From Coffea arabica (Eukaryota > Streptophyta > Magnoliopsida > Gentianales > Rubiaceae), in assembly GCF_036785885.1 (NCBI RefSeq), contig NC_092330.1:7474525-7538524 (forward strand): a stretch of DNA of 64,000 nucleotides, in the 5' to 3' direction. The notes beneath the pieces were generated by a model. That model was given only the letters and a program-made list of their open reading frames with translations. It was not told the DNA's origin and searched no databases. Both the position numbers and the translations under genes were made by a program. Shown one piece after another: positions 33,249-45,125 of the stretch; within the stretch, counting starts at the first letter, position 1, and the number at the start of each line of letters is the position of its first letter.

Positions 33249-34295
33249 TCATGGAGGATAAAACCGTGTAGCTCGTTTTAGTGCATCATCTTCTATGTAA
33301 TCCTGGTATCCCTCATACATAGAGTAATCTTTGAACACACGAGGTACGGTCTTCCATGGATTAGTAGATGGTGCCAAACAAACAAGTGATGACCTTGAAT
33401 CTGCACTCACTCCTCCATCATGAGCACTTATTGGTTCGAGATATTTTGCCATTGTAGCTCTGAACTTATTCCTGTCATGAAACTCAAAATCGTCTGGTAT
33501 GATAAAATCAATCTCACTAACAGGAATTAAAGAATAAGAGTCAGGAAAATATTGATCAAGGAATGGAGGAGATGTCACCGCATTTGGAGATTGTTCACTG
33601 GATTCATTCACTTGAACCATTTGATGTTGGGGTCTCAATTCTTGCGCTTCAACTTTCTTTTCAACTGCATCTTTAGATTCTTCTTCTTGAGACCCTTGCA
33701 GTACCATGTCATTTGTCAGAATAATTGCACTCTCATCTTCCTCATGGTCGATAATAGTCTATGAGGGCAATTCTTCATAAACTGGAGAAATCAATTTGCT
33801 CGTTTTAAATGCCCATTCAGGCCTTGCTTCTTTCATCTCTTTACTCATCCTTTGTGTCTCCTGTTGAAGTTGATGTACCTCCTGTTGAATTTGATGTGTC
33901 TCCTGTTGAATTAGATATGTGTTAGTAGCTAGTGATTCAACTATTTCTTCAAGAGACATACCTGACATGGATGACGGTTCTTGAAACTCTAGCTGTTGAA
34001 AATCTATTGGCCTTTGTTCATAATTAAAATTGGAATCATCCCACCATCCTTGATCATACCCGTTTGAAATAGGGTCATACCATGTTTGATATTGAGGCGA
34101 AAAATTTCCAAAAGTATCTATTGGAGCACTTAGACCATCTTGAAATGCATGGCATATGTCGACTGAATGATCTGAGGCAAAATAAGTTCCACAATTTGCA
34201 GCAGCCCATTGATCATTAGAAAAAGCACAAGCTTCATAACCCTTTCTAGAAATAAAATCCAGTCTACCACCAAAATACGGAATGTTAGCAGCCAT
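33249..34295 (-). pseudogene. gag-like remnant with one in-frame stop
   Basis: The frame opens with ATG at 34295, 82 bp after the primer site, and runs to 33249 (about 348 codons) with one TAG at 33759-33761. Residues about 90-165 resemble the Athila gag at 43640: a YDP...GWWDD..FNY stretch, then SLEEIVESLATNT and a Gln-rich coiled coil (IQQE, LQQET repeats). The retrotransposon-gag core and zinc knuckle are missing. After the stop the frame is acidic and unlike known gag. Probably only RNA-packaging or no function remains. Confidence 0.65.
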
Positions 34296-34376
34296 AAACT
34301 ATACATATAAAAAAAAATAAGAGGAAAATAATAAAAAAAAATGAACTCAAAAAGAAACAAATTAATCAGGCACCAG

Positions 34377-34394
34377 TCCCCGGCAACGGCGCCA
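34377..34394 (-). other. tRNA-Asp primer binding site
   Basis: On the - strand TGGCGCCGTTGCCGGGGA, 5 bp from the LTR. It is complementary to the 3' end of plant tRNA-Asp(GUC) including CCA, the usual Athila primer. The identical 18-mer occurs at 43111-43128. Confidence 0.85.
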
Positions 34395-34399
34395 AAAAT

Positions 34400-35806
34400 T
34401 GACAGGTGCCGAACCTGTGCAATAATAAATACCTGCTCAAATAAAATATAAATTCTGTATATAGCGGTAAGCATGGTCGAATCCACAGGGATTGGGGATA
34501 ATTTAATTTCTTTTAGAGTCCGAAGTATGGGGGGGTTTTTGAAAATGAGAGTAACTAAATTATTTGGAATAAATTAAAATAAAATAAAATAACTACAACT
34601 CAAATAACTAATTATCACAATAAAAATAATAATGGACGAACTCTAGCCAAGAGACAACTTCGGAGATGGTTCACTTAATTCGATCACAGATGCAAGGATT
34701 ATTCCAGTTACTATCTGATAAATTAGTTATAGTTGTCATACACGCGATAAACAACCAACTCTTCCTCAATTTGTCAATAGCCAAGGTACGACCGTTGACT
34801 ATTTCTCTAATCAGGAAACAACCCTAGGTACGACCATAGAAGTTTAATTCCCTAATTGCATGAATAATTAGAAGAGCCTAATTCTAACCAATCAACACGC
34901 TACGAGGGTCTCTTTAAGTTAGCCTGTCTATCTCCCTGACACAAATCCAATCATGCCAGTTGCCACCAGTTTAGAATAATTAAACAATTACGGATTTAAC
35001 TACCCTAATTGGCTTCAGGTTATTGAATTAATCTAGAATCCGGGCCCTGAATAATCGAATAATAAAACAACCATATGAACATAAAGCAGAAGATAGATAA
35101 ATACCAGTGAATAATGGAAATAAATAAAAACTAATTCGATCTCACAAATTTAGTAGAACCAAATCCTCCGTTGTTCTTGACTAGACAAACTTAGCCACAC
35201 CTCATGAGAAAATCTTCAAGTAATTCCACTGAGGTCCAGGCCATCAAAAGAGCCAAGAAAGAAACAAAACTAAACTACGCTAAAAGTTAAGCTAAAACTA
35301 TTCATTCCAAAACCTTCTCTACGTTTGTCCTTTTAAAGCCAAAGGGAAAAATGACATAATGCTTCCTACTCCGTGGTCCCCGCACGAATTAGAGTCCAAT
35401 TCCATCTCACAAGCCTTTGTACGTTTCTTTTTCAAGAGCCCAAATGACTCATGCTTCTTATCTCCGTGGTCCCCACGAGATTCCCCAATCAAAGTACAAA
35501 AAGGTAAGCCTCTTGATGTTTCCTCCTCTTTTTCGTCTTTCATTGCTCTTAGGACTCTTAAGTACTCAAGACACTCCCAATTAGCAAAAGAAATGCAGTC
35601 CGTGTATATCACCATGTGGGCCAAGTCTGTGACTTATTTGAAGTCTCAATTATTTCCAAAAAGTCCCTCATTTTTGTAATTTTCTGCTCCATTCCTGAAA
35701 TGAGACCCAAATACCAAATATAAATAAATATTACTAATTAAAACAATATTTGGCAAGGAAAAAGGGGAAATTAATAATAAAATTATCAATAATTAACACC
35801 CTATCA
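34400..35806 (-). repeat. 5' LTR (in element sense) of the non-autonomous Athila-like element
   Basis: 1407 bp partner of 26679-28085, adjacent to the primer site. It ends at the TGAAT duplication. Confidence 0.9.
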
Positions 35807-35811
35807 TGAAT

Positions 35812-36769
35812 CACCGTGATTCTGAAGCTAAATGGATTATCAGAGTGGATATTCTGGCTTAAGCATTACTTGAGGTGTTAGGTGCTTTTCACTGCCCAAA
35901 TTATTGTACTTTAGTGTCCATGAGGAAATGTTAAAGCTTCCTTATTTCATCTTAGATAGGACAGCTCAAGACAGTAGCAGTAATAGCAGGTTTATTCTTT
36001 TGGTGCTTGGCATAACTTTACGTATGTTTAAAGCTCCAAGTGGATTCCAATTCTTGAAGGATTTCAGCTTTTTTTGTCGTACAAATGAGTGATAAAAAAT
36101 GACTGGAGAAATAATAAATAAAAAAATTTCTAAGAAAGCTTTGAGATAAATTAGTGTTTTAGAAAAATGGATTTGTTCATATTGCAAACTACTTAAGAAA
36201 AATTAGAATAATATTAGAATTCTTTTATGATGTGATGTACGTGAGAAAAACATTTGGTTGGAAAAATAAAATTATAATTGAAAAACATGTTTATGGTGTA
36301 TTAAAAAAATTTTGCCAAAAAATAATTGCAATCCATCAAGTAGTCTTTTTGAAAGATTAAGTCTAGAAACCTTTCCTGAGGTGTTTAATAATATATCACT
36401 TAGCGCTCTTGAAGTAATGCTCCCGTCAATGGAAAGGCAAATTGGTCACTTCTCATTTACATATTTTTTGACCATATCAATTACTAAAGTTTGTGAAGTT
36501 AGTTTGATCACTCTATGCACATGACCGAATCAATCACAATTAGGCTGTCTAACCTGATTACACCTAATTGGGAATATTGTAGCATTATAGGAGATGGATT
36601 TGTGCAATTCAACCTTTAAGGGGCAAGGCGAAAAAGAGTATTTTTGAGGCGGCTTATTAGAATTAACCAAAAAAAAAAAAAACATAAGTATATCTCAATC
36701 TAGACATGCACAAAAATGAGAAAAAAATGTTTGATGTCTTCTGAACATGCATGGCTAATTTTTCTTCTA

Positions 36770-36831
<62 letters not shown>

Positions 36832-37943
36832 ATGCATGGTAAACATTTTGTCTATGTGCTAAAGCATTCGGAAAATTGCCAATATTACAGTCCCTAGCTT
36901 AGCACAAGTTACCGACCATTATGGGCCAAATGTTTTATTAACAAACCTATTGGCCTTAAAAATGTTTTGAAAGTTCTCTACCTTTTAATTTATTTGCAAT
37001 GGCACTTCTTTCAAGTGTCCAGTGTGCTAATAATCCCAGTCTCCCGTTGACTTTTCAAAGTTTGCACTTGGGATTAATGTATTAGATTTCGTACTCCGAT
37101 AATGCACAACAATGGTAGCCTCTTTCTTGTTAAGTAATAATTTGAGATTTTTTGAAGTTGAACTATTGTCTTTGCAGATTCTATTCCATCAATTTGCAAT
37201 AAATTTATTAACCTCTAAATCAATCACTTTGACATGAATTCATGAATAGGTTATCAATCAACATGTAACACACATACTACCAAACTAGTTCCTAAACGAA
37301 AAATAAAAAGGAAAAAAAGTTGACGGCTATAACTTATACTCAACAGATGTTAGTTTCAAATTTTTTTTTGTTAGCCATGATGTAGAATTACTTCCTAAAT
37401 GGTGCACAAAATACTAATATTATTGCAATGACATAGCATGAAATAGAATATTTAGGTTCTTATGGTATTGTCTCACAAATTAGATAGAAAAAAAAATTAA
37501 CAAAGTAACAGCTGTATGATTCAGTAGTACATTTTTTGGTTTAATAATTGTTTATCCAGGTTCATCTTCTTAGTAAACTCGAATTTTGTCTCCTGTAGAT
37601 GGTGTGGCCTACCCCAAGAGTGTTTCGGCTATGTCAAGTTTGCTGACTTTGCTCTTGGGATTATCAGAAACTTCTGCGATGGTTGGAAAGTCGACAGATG
37701 CCAAATGCGTGGTTGCTTAGTGTCCTGGTTGATTAAGTAGATTTGGTAGATCGGGAAGATTTGCAGGTGTTTCATTAACAAATCTCTTGTTGATTTGTAG
37801 CTTCAAACTTTCTTATTGGACTAGTTTCAAATTATACAATTTCTGATTCTCCATTTTTGGAAGGAGTAGATCTTCCTTTAGATGAATTTCCTACAATCAA
37901 CATTCTATGAAAATAAACAAGCATGATAGCATAGAACTTAGTT
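35812..37943. other. Intergenic DNA, no gene seen
   Basis: AT-rich sequence with short chance frames. From about 37320 it resembles the 23.3-23.5 kb block (older duplication). A long AT microsatellite lies at 36773-36829. A stretch around 36360 (AGAAACCTTTCCTGAGG) recalls MULE ends but lacks a partner. Confidence 0.5.
36773..36829. repeat. (AT)n microsatellite, ~57 bp
   Basis: About 28 uninterrupted AT repeats. Confidence 0.95.
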
Positions 37944-37996
37944 CTAACTATAGTTCCTAACATCTATTTGTCAAGATTTTCGTATGATTTATTTTT

Positions 37997-38466
37997 GGAT
38001 AAATTATAGATAAATCCCCTATGATTTCACCTATTATCACATGACCACTTTAATTTTTAAAATATCCAATTCACCCCCTATAGTTTCATATAAAGTGAAA
38101 ATTTGATAGAAAATAGTTTATGTTACACCGTTTGTTGATATACCAATGGTGCTCTTACTTAAATGTTAAATTGCAAAACATCCTAACCACCTTGCATAAT
38201 ACCATAGGGGAATTATATAAATAAATACAAAAATCATAGGGCAGTAAAGTGGATATTCATGCAAATTATAGAAGAGTTAAGTAGATATTATGATTCCATC
38301 ACATACACTTTTGGAGCATGTTTGGTTCAATCACCATAACCAATGATGTATTCCATCTATTTTTCACTTTATATAAAATCAAAGGGGAATTATCTTGTTA
38401 TTTTGAAACTTTAGAGGAAATTATCTAGTGTTATGCAAAATCAAAGAGGGTTATATCTAATTCAGC
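37997..38466. mobile_element. MITE, copy B
   Basis: Same ~470 bp inverted-repeat element as at 19851-20321, sharing its flanks. It was therefore carried along in the segmental duplication and did not insert independently. Confidence 0.6.
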
Positions 38467-38688
38467 TTTTATTTTTTGTGGTCGTGTAATGGAGGTGAGT
38501 GTACGGTCCTCCTAATTTTTTATTTCTTTTCACATATTACTGTAACAAAATACGTTATTTGCTTTATAAAAAAAAAAAGAGAATTCATAGGTAACCAAAA
38601 TTTAATAATATGATTATTGAGTATACATAAAAGTAACTGTTTCAATAGTTACATTCTTAGGGCAATGTATAATAACTCATATGCAAAT

Positions 38689-40572
38689 TGACGGGTATTT
38701 TACATACGTGCAAGTTAAAAAAAATCGAATTACACCCATTCACTGCAAGTATACAGGTCAACTAGTAGTTTAGGGTATATATCGGGTCGATCCCACAGGG
38801 AAGAGTGAACAATTACCGGTATTACTAAAGCTTCTCTATTATTTAGACTATCAATGAATTATAACAAATTTAACCTATTGAAATTATACAAACTAACAAA
38901 TAAAAGCTCCTTAGGTTGTGGTATTCCTAACTACTCATGCAAGTGCTATATTTGGATCATTGAGTACTACATCTAAGTTAGTTATGGTGTAATTTCCTTA
39001 TGCATTTGAATCCTACTTTCGTAGTGAATCAATTATACTCATAACTAATCCATACCTATTCTCATGGTTATGAAATTAGTTACAAGTTTATTTCTTCAAT
39101 GAAATTACATGAAATTAATCACCAAAACCCCATAGGTGCACCTCTACTCTCGTGAGTGTACTCCCCATGTTTAGCACTTATTGAACTAATATTAAATCTC
39201 AATTTTCATTGCAGAAATAACACCTTAGATAATCACCATTAATGGTACCAAATTAATCATGATTTAAAGAGTTAAAGTGCTAAATAACTTGCTCAAATCA
39301 TAGCAGTCAAACAGCCAAATAATAAGCACTAACAATCATAGAAAATTCAACCAAACCCAAGGCATAGACTTTAGAGACACATAAATAGCACAAAATCCAG
39401 AACTTGCATATTAACTAAATTTTGAATCAAGTACAAAAGATAAAGATTTGGAAGGAATACAACCCTTGTCACTTGAGCTTTCTTGCTTGCCTTCTTCATC
39501 CTCCATCTTTTTCTTTATCTAGCTAATAACAAGAATGGATGAACTATCTTACTCTATACTAAGCTAAACTAACACTAAGAGAATGGAAAAGCTACATTTT
39601 TGCAGACTCCAAGCTTCTCCCGTATGATTCTCTTTTCCCTCTGATTGCTCTCTATATAAAACTGATATGAGGTGCCTTTCCACTGGTCCAAAATTTCTGC
39701 TATGATTCTCCAAATCTGAATTTGTTAAGGGAGTCAAAAATAATGGCTTTTGACTTGGAACCTTGGCTATATCTCTTCCTTATGTCTTCTGAAGCATGTG
39801 CAGCCTACGTTTTCTCTCCAACTCTAGCTGGAAAGTAGTGTGAAGATGAGAAAAATGGCTGAGCAAATTACAGAAATTTGGCTGCCATACACATTTTCAT
39901 TTTTGACCTCACTTCAACTGCATTTTTCTCCATGATAAAGGCCAAACTGGCTTTTGTGGAAAACACAAAAGTTGTAGCCCTTTGAATTAGCGTTCCAATG
40001 CTTCAAGAATCATCTAATTTGGAGATCGGCGGACGGAGATATGATCAAAATACCATAGACTGGTCAATTCTAAGCTTCAGCTTTCGACCATCCAGATAAG
40101 TTTCTGTGTTTCGACCTTTTGACCAAGAAAACGGCTGAATTGGACTTTTATATCTTCATACCAAATGTAGGTATATCTCTTAGCTTCAAAATGGTATAAA
40201 GATCACCTCAATCTGATCAGTGTTGCTCCAGATATAGTCAAAATACCAAAACGTGTCAGAGTTGTCAAACCTGACTTTTCTTGATTCAAATTGCATTTTT
40301 CCTTTTACACTTCATATTTTATTTTCACCACTTTAATCCATCTTCAATCATCCAAATATCTTCTCAATGCACTTCATTTGATGATTGAATCATTAAACCT
40401 ACAAAATATGAAGTTTTTACCATAAAAATCCATAAAATGCAATGTTTAGTCACTTTAACATAAAATGTAGTTTTTTACCAAAACCTTAGTTATTTTAGTT
40501 ATAAAACTAAATAATCAAACCAAAATTAACTAATAAAACACACTAAAAAATACGTAAAATATATTCTTATCA
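38689..40572 (-). mobile_element. Solo LTR (1884 bp) inserted in duplication copy B
   Basis: Bounded by TG...CA (TGACGGGTATTTTAC to ATTCTTATCA) and by a perfect 5 bp duplication, CAAAT, at 38684-38688 and 40573-40577. The uninterrupted counterpart at about 20533 has a single CAAAT, proving insertion. No coding frame, primer site or second LTR is present, so it is a solo LTR or a very short element. A GGTCGATCCCACAGGGA stretch near the left end parallels the end of the Athila-like LTRs, suggesting minus orientation. Confidence 0.8.
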
Positions 40573-40776
40573 CAAATACGTACTTCAGAAGTGCTGGAAA
40601 ATTAGAAAAACAAAGAAAGAAATGTTCTTAAGTGCATCTAATATGTAACATGTTAAGCCATACCAAGCAAGCCCATTTTGCTAAAATTAACATGAAGGAG
40701 GTGTTTTATGCTCTGTACATAGCTTCCATCACTTTCCTCTTGAAAGGTCCTAAACTAGGGACTATAGAGCTCAACA

Positions 40777-41491
40777 AGCTCCTACATGTCACTTGCAAAA
40801 ATGGTGGTGCAAAAGTGAATCGTGTATTTCTTGATTGACACGGGGTCTTTTGTCAAGCGGATGATGTTGCCTAGAACACTTAGGACCTGGCTTTTTATTC
40901 CAAAATTCGGTCTCCAAAATTAGCATAATCCCAGGCTTCCATGCATTATGCATTTTGTGTAGTTTAGATTCATCAAGTGAATTTATACAACTAAAATCCC
41001 CAAGAGACAAAATAGTTTAGTTTACAAAAATTTCATGTAATTCAGTAGGCAAAAAATCGGCATGCTAATTGCTAAACATGGTAGCTCCTATATTACACAC
41101 TAAATATACCATGAAAACTTATTAAGAAGGTCTATTTGATGGTTGTAAACTCATCAATGTTCCATTTAGTCCTTAGATAGAGCCTTCATTGTCGCATCAT
41201 TTCATACAAAAAAATTCATCTTGCGTTTAAGATTGGTTTTTATCAAAGTAAAATAGGAAGCAGAAGTAAAGAAACTTCAGCTGTAGTCAAAAAGCATAAA
41301 ATAAAGCCTATCAATTAATTTGTTGTATCTCAACTATTGAGTTTGTCTTTGTATCCCACATCAAGAATTTTATAAAGAAATCTCTTCTCTTTGTGGTTAT
41401 AAATATAGTGGGTTTAAATAAGTTTACATGTGCTAAGGGTACCAACCCAATTGCCATATGCATTAATTGAAGAGAGTTTTAGGCGGCTCAC
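40777..41491. other. Intergenic DNA, no gene seen
   Basis: From about 40950 it parallels 23750-24300 at low identity. No credible frame. It ends at the Athila LTR border. Confidence 0.5.
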
Positions 41492-43104
41492 TGATAGAGC
41501 AGTTATTTGGCACATTTTGCAGTGTTATTTTGTCCTAATTTTGGCTATTTACTGTGCTAAGTACTGAGGTTTAACTCATATCTCGCATTTGTATGAATTA
41601 TAGGTGATCGGCATTAAAAATGATCTCGCGGGGTAAATTTCCAGAAGACTTTTCGTCTCAGGGCGTGGCCACGCCTTAGAAGGTGGACGAAACCGAAAGA
41701 CGGACCGTGATCCACGTGAACCAGGAGCACAGGATTAAAACTTCCAAAAGTCCCTTGGTTTCAATCAATTTGGGCCAGACGTCTCTTTCGTGACTTCTGG
41801 GAGCGGCGGCTATAAAGAAGGGAAAAGCAAGATTCAAAGGACAACTACTTTTTAGCCTAGTCTCTCTTTTTCTACTTTTTGGGGGAAAGATTTGTCAGAC
41901 GCTTGAGTCTTTCTCTTTTGTTTTCTGCGGCTCTGGGTCAGACATTGGAGATTTTCTCCTTTGCTGTAGCTTTTGCTTTTGGCTTCTGTACAATTTTTCC
42001 TATTCGACTTTTGCTTCTACTTTCGCCCCAGGGGTACGAACACGAAACCCCACAAAGGGAAGCAAAAGGTTTTTCATCCGTTCCTTCGCTAATTCATCTT
42101 TTTCAATTCTCGGGAAATTAATTGAATGCATTCAATTAAATCACGCGAGATTGACACGATGAGGAGCGGCTAATTCCCTTCTCTACCCAAAGGTTGACGC
42201 GAGGGCGCGGTCCATAATATCTGTGAGATCTAACCGAATCTTCATTATTTTCTCTAATTAATTGCTATTCGTGTGTTTCCTGAATTAATTGTTTATGGGT
42301 ATTTTATTAATTGAATAGCAACAACCGGGTATTTGATTTGATTTAATAACCTACTGCCACGTTAATTAAATAGAATCCGTAATTGTTCATTTAGTTAACA
42401 CCTCGTGGCAACCACCATAATTGGTTTTATGATGGGGAAACGCAAGATCTAGCTTAAATAAACCCTCTTAGCGTGTTTATTGGTTAGGGTTGGGTTCTTC
42501 TAGCTTTAATGCAATTGGGTAATTAAATTCCTACGATCTTACCTCGGGTTGTTATCTGGTTAGGGAAGTAGTCAATGGTCGTACCTTGACTGTCGAAAAG
42601 GTAAGGAAGAACTGGTTGTCAGAGCTTATTGATAACTATAACCAACCTAGTGATGAATGGATGCAATATCTTTGCATCGATGATCATTTAATTGGACCGT
42701 GCCTGAGCAGTTAATCCTTTGGGTAGAACTTTTATTAATTGCTATTTTTATTGAATTGTGCTTTGTGAGTTAGTTCTGAATTTAGTTCGCTTTATTTTTA
42801 TTCTTATTTTTATTTACTTGCCTCCCATTGAAAATCCCCCAATTTCGTTCTACTAATTTGGAAAGAAATAATTTCCTACCCGCTCCCTGAGGAATCGACC
42901 CTACTTGCCATTGTACACAAAATTAATATTCTTATAGACTAATCTGGTATATCGGATCAAGCAAACTCTTCGGGAACAGGGTGAATCAAGTAACCCATTG
43001 CACACCTAGGGTCCCTGCTCCAGTACTTGGATTTGTTATATAATTAATTGTGGTGGTAATTAGGACATTTTAGTAATTATTATTGCATAGGTTCGGCACC
43101 TGTT
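41492..43104 (+). repeat. 5' LTR of the Athila element
   Basis: Begins TGATAGAGCAG and ends TTCGGCACCTGTTA just before the primer site. The usual terminal CA is TA here, probably a point mutation. Length is about 1613 bp. The block near 42480-42720 is homologous to the LTR of the non-autonomous element (reverse of 34680-34880). The open frame at 41879-42121 is not considered a gene. Confidence 0.8.
41811..41817 (+). promoter_or_regulatory. TATA box in the Athila LTR
   Basis: TATAAAG sits in a GC-richer context (GGGAGCGGCGGC upstream) about 320 bp into the LTR, a plausible U3/R promoter. Confidence 0.45.
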
Positions 43105-43110
43105 AATTTT

Positions 43111-43128
43111 TGGCGCCGTTGCCGGGGA
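43111..43128 (+). other. tRNA-Asp primer binding site
   Basis: TGGCGCCGTTGCCGGGGA, complementary to the plant tRNA-Asp 3' end, 6 bp after the LTR end. Confidence 0.88.
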
Positions 43129-43217
43129 GCTGGCGTTTGGATTATTTGTTTCTTTTCAAATTCAGTTTTTATTTTATTTTTATTTTATTCTATTCTTCTC
43201 GGTATTTTTGCTAGTTT

Positions 43218-45125
43218 ATGCCCCGTTCTTCTCGCACAGGTGAATTGATATACGACGCGGAGGTTGAGAAGGCAGCGCGTAAGCGGAGGCAAGAGACCAA
43301 GAGACGAAAAGAAGGGCACTTATTTGCTTCAAACGAGTCAGCAGAAGACGAAGTAAGCATGGCCAACACCCAAACATTGAGGGAGCTGGCTGCCCCGGAG
43401 CTGACTCACCAGCCCTTATGCATCACATTCCCCGCTTTGGCTGAGAATACTGCTTTCGAACTGAAGTCGGGGTTGATTCAACTCTTACCTTCTTTTCATG
43501 GTCTCTCTGGCGAAGAACCCCACAAGCACGTAAAGGAGTTCGAGGTGGTTTGCTCTAATATGAAACCTCCTGGGTCACTGAAGAGCAAATTAGACTGAGA
43601 GTCTTTCCGTTCTCTCTCAAGGATGCAGCTAAAGATTGGTTGTACTACCTACCAGCAGGTAGTATTACCACATGGGCACAGTTGAAAAAGAAGTTTTTGG
43701 AGAAATTCTTCCCTGCATCCCGGGCTGCGAGTTTGAGGAAAGAAATCTGCAGCATTAAACAGTTCCCCGGGGAATCCTTGTATGACTATTGGGAAAGGTT
43801 TAACAAGTTGTGCACTAGATGCCCGCAGCATCAGATTAGTGAACAACTGTTAATCCAATATTTCTATGAAGGACTCCAGTCAACTGATAGGAGTATCATC
43901 GACGCTGCGAGTGGGGGAGCGCTGGCAAATAAGACCCCGAGGGAAGCATGGCTGCTCATTGAAGCTATGGCAGAAAATTCTCAACAGTTTGGCTTCCGTG
44001 AGAGTAACCCTACCCGCAGGGTTAATGAGGTGGAGTCGACATCTATTCAGCAGCAGTTGTCGGAGCTAACATCCGTTGTTCGACAATTAGTGGTGGGAAA
44101 TATGCCCCAAGTAAAGGCCTGTGGAATTTGCACAAATATGGGCCACCATACTGACTCATGCCCTATGTTGCAAGAAGATGGGGCTGAACAAGTGAACATG
44201 GCTGGAGGCGTGCCCGCGCCTCGTAGGCAGTACGATCCATACTCCAACACGTATAATTCGGGTTGGAGGGATCACCCAAATTTCAGCTATGGTAATAGGC
44301 CACAAAATGCATTCTCCAATCGTCCACCAGGATTTCAGCAACCTTGGCAACAGAAGTCCCAGCCCTCGTCCTCAAACTCAGGAAGTTCTTTGGAGGAGAT
44401 TGTCAAGAGTTTAGCCACTACTACCACTCAGATCCAGCAAGAGACTAGACAGCTCCAGCAGGAGACCAGGTCATTGACCGCAAATATGGCTCAACTCCAG
44501 CAAGAAACTAGAGCCTTAACCATGAGCACCAATCAATTCCAGCAGGACACAAAATCAGGCATGAAGGATATGGAGGCTCGAATAAGCCAAATGGCAACTG
44601 CCATCAATCGCTTGGAGTCCCACGCTTATGGAAAGCTACCCTCACAACCCGAAGTAAATCTCAGGAATGTAAGTGCCATGACATTAAGGAGTGGCAAGGA
44701 AGTGGAGGGGCCAAAGGTCACGAACTTGAAGAAAAAAAGTGAAGACGAGATCGAGAAGGAGATAGAGGAAGAAGGACGCATTCGTGGAGGTCCTGAGGTA
44801 ACTCTTACACCATCGATACCCGTCAAATCTAATTTACCACCTTTTCCATGCAGGTTGGCAAAAACAAAGAAGGCAGAGAAGGATAAGGAGATCCTGGATG
44901 TGTTCAGAAAAGTGGAGATCAACATCCCCTTATTAGAGGCAATTAAGCAGGTACCGAAATACGCAAAATTTCTCAAGGACCTGTGCACCCACAAAAGGAA
45001 GTTGAGAGGGGATGAAAGAGTAGTCGTAGGAGAGAATGTATCATCCATGCTCCAAAGGAAGCTTCCACCCAAGTGTGGAGATCTAGGTATGTTCACGATC
45101 CCGTGCAAGATAGGAAATACACCAA
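43218..45125 (+). pseudogene. Athila gag (N-terminal part of gag-pol), frameshifted and split
   Basis: Gag forms the virus-like particle. ATG at 43218 opens a basic N-terminus, then the Athila-type LRELAAPELTHQPLCITFP segment. A one-base shift near 43571-43575 stops the first frame at 43598. The second frame carries the retrotransposon-gag core (DWLYYLPAGSITTW...EKFFPASRAASLRKEI, YYWERF-like region), a CX2CX4HX4C knuckle (CGICTNMGHHTDSC, about 44120-44162), a Gln-rich coiled coil (about 44410-44560) and an acidic/basic linker. It is cut at 45125 by the Copia LTR. The in-frame continuation is at 54779. Confidence 0.85.

Larger units (their letters stand above)
26679..35806 (-). mobile_element. 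Complete non-autonomous Athila-like LTR element
   Basis: Two LTRs of exactly 1407 bp (26679-28085 and 34400-35806) bound it. Both begin TGACAGGTGCC and end ACCCTATCA, and the flanks are the 5 bp duplication TGAAT (26674-26678 and 35807-35811). By my reading the LTRs differ at about 14 positions (around 1%), so insertion was recent. The - strand primer site matches tRNA-Asp, as in Athila. The 6.3 kb interior holds a broken gag-like frame and GC-rich repeats, but no protease, RT, RNase H or integrase. It must have moved using enzymes from a relative; a related autonomous-type LTR lies at 41492. Confidence 0.9.
37944..40776. repeat. Segmental duplication, copy B
   Basis: Counterpart of 19796-20733 at high identity, interrupted by the insertion at 38689-40572. 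It includes the MITE copy at 37997-38466. No recognised gene. Confidence 0.8.

Noticed and set aside
40632..40838. 68-codon frame shared with copy A (about 20590-20760)
   Set aside because: The frame diverges and breaks between copies and matches nothing known; not enough for a gene.
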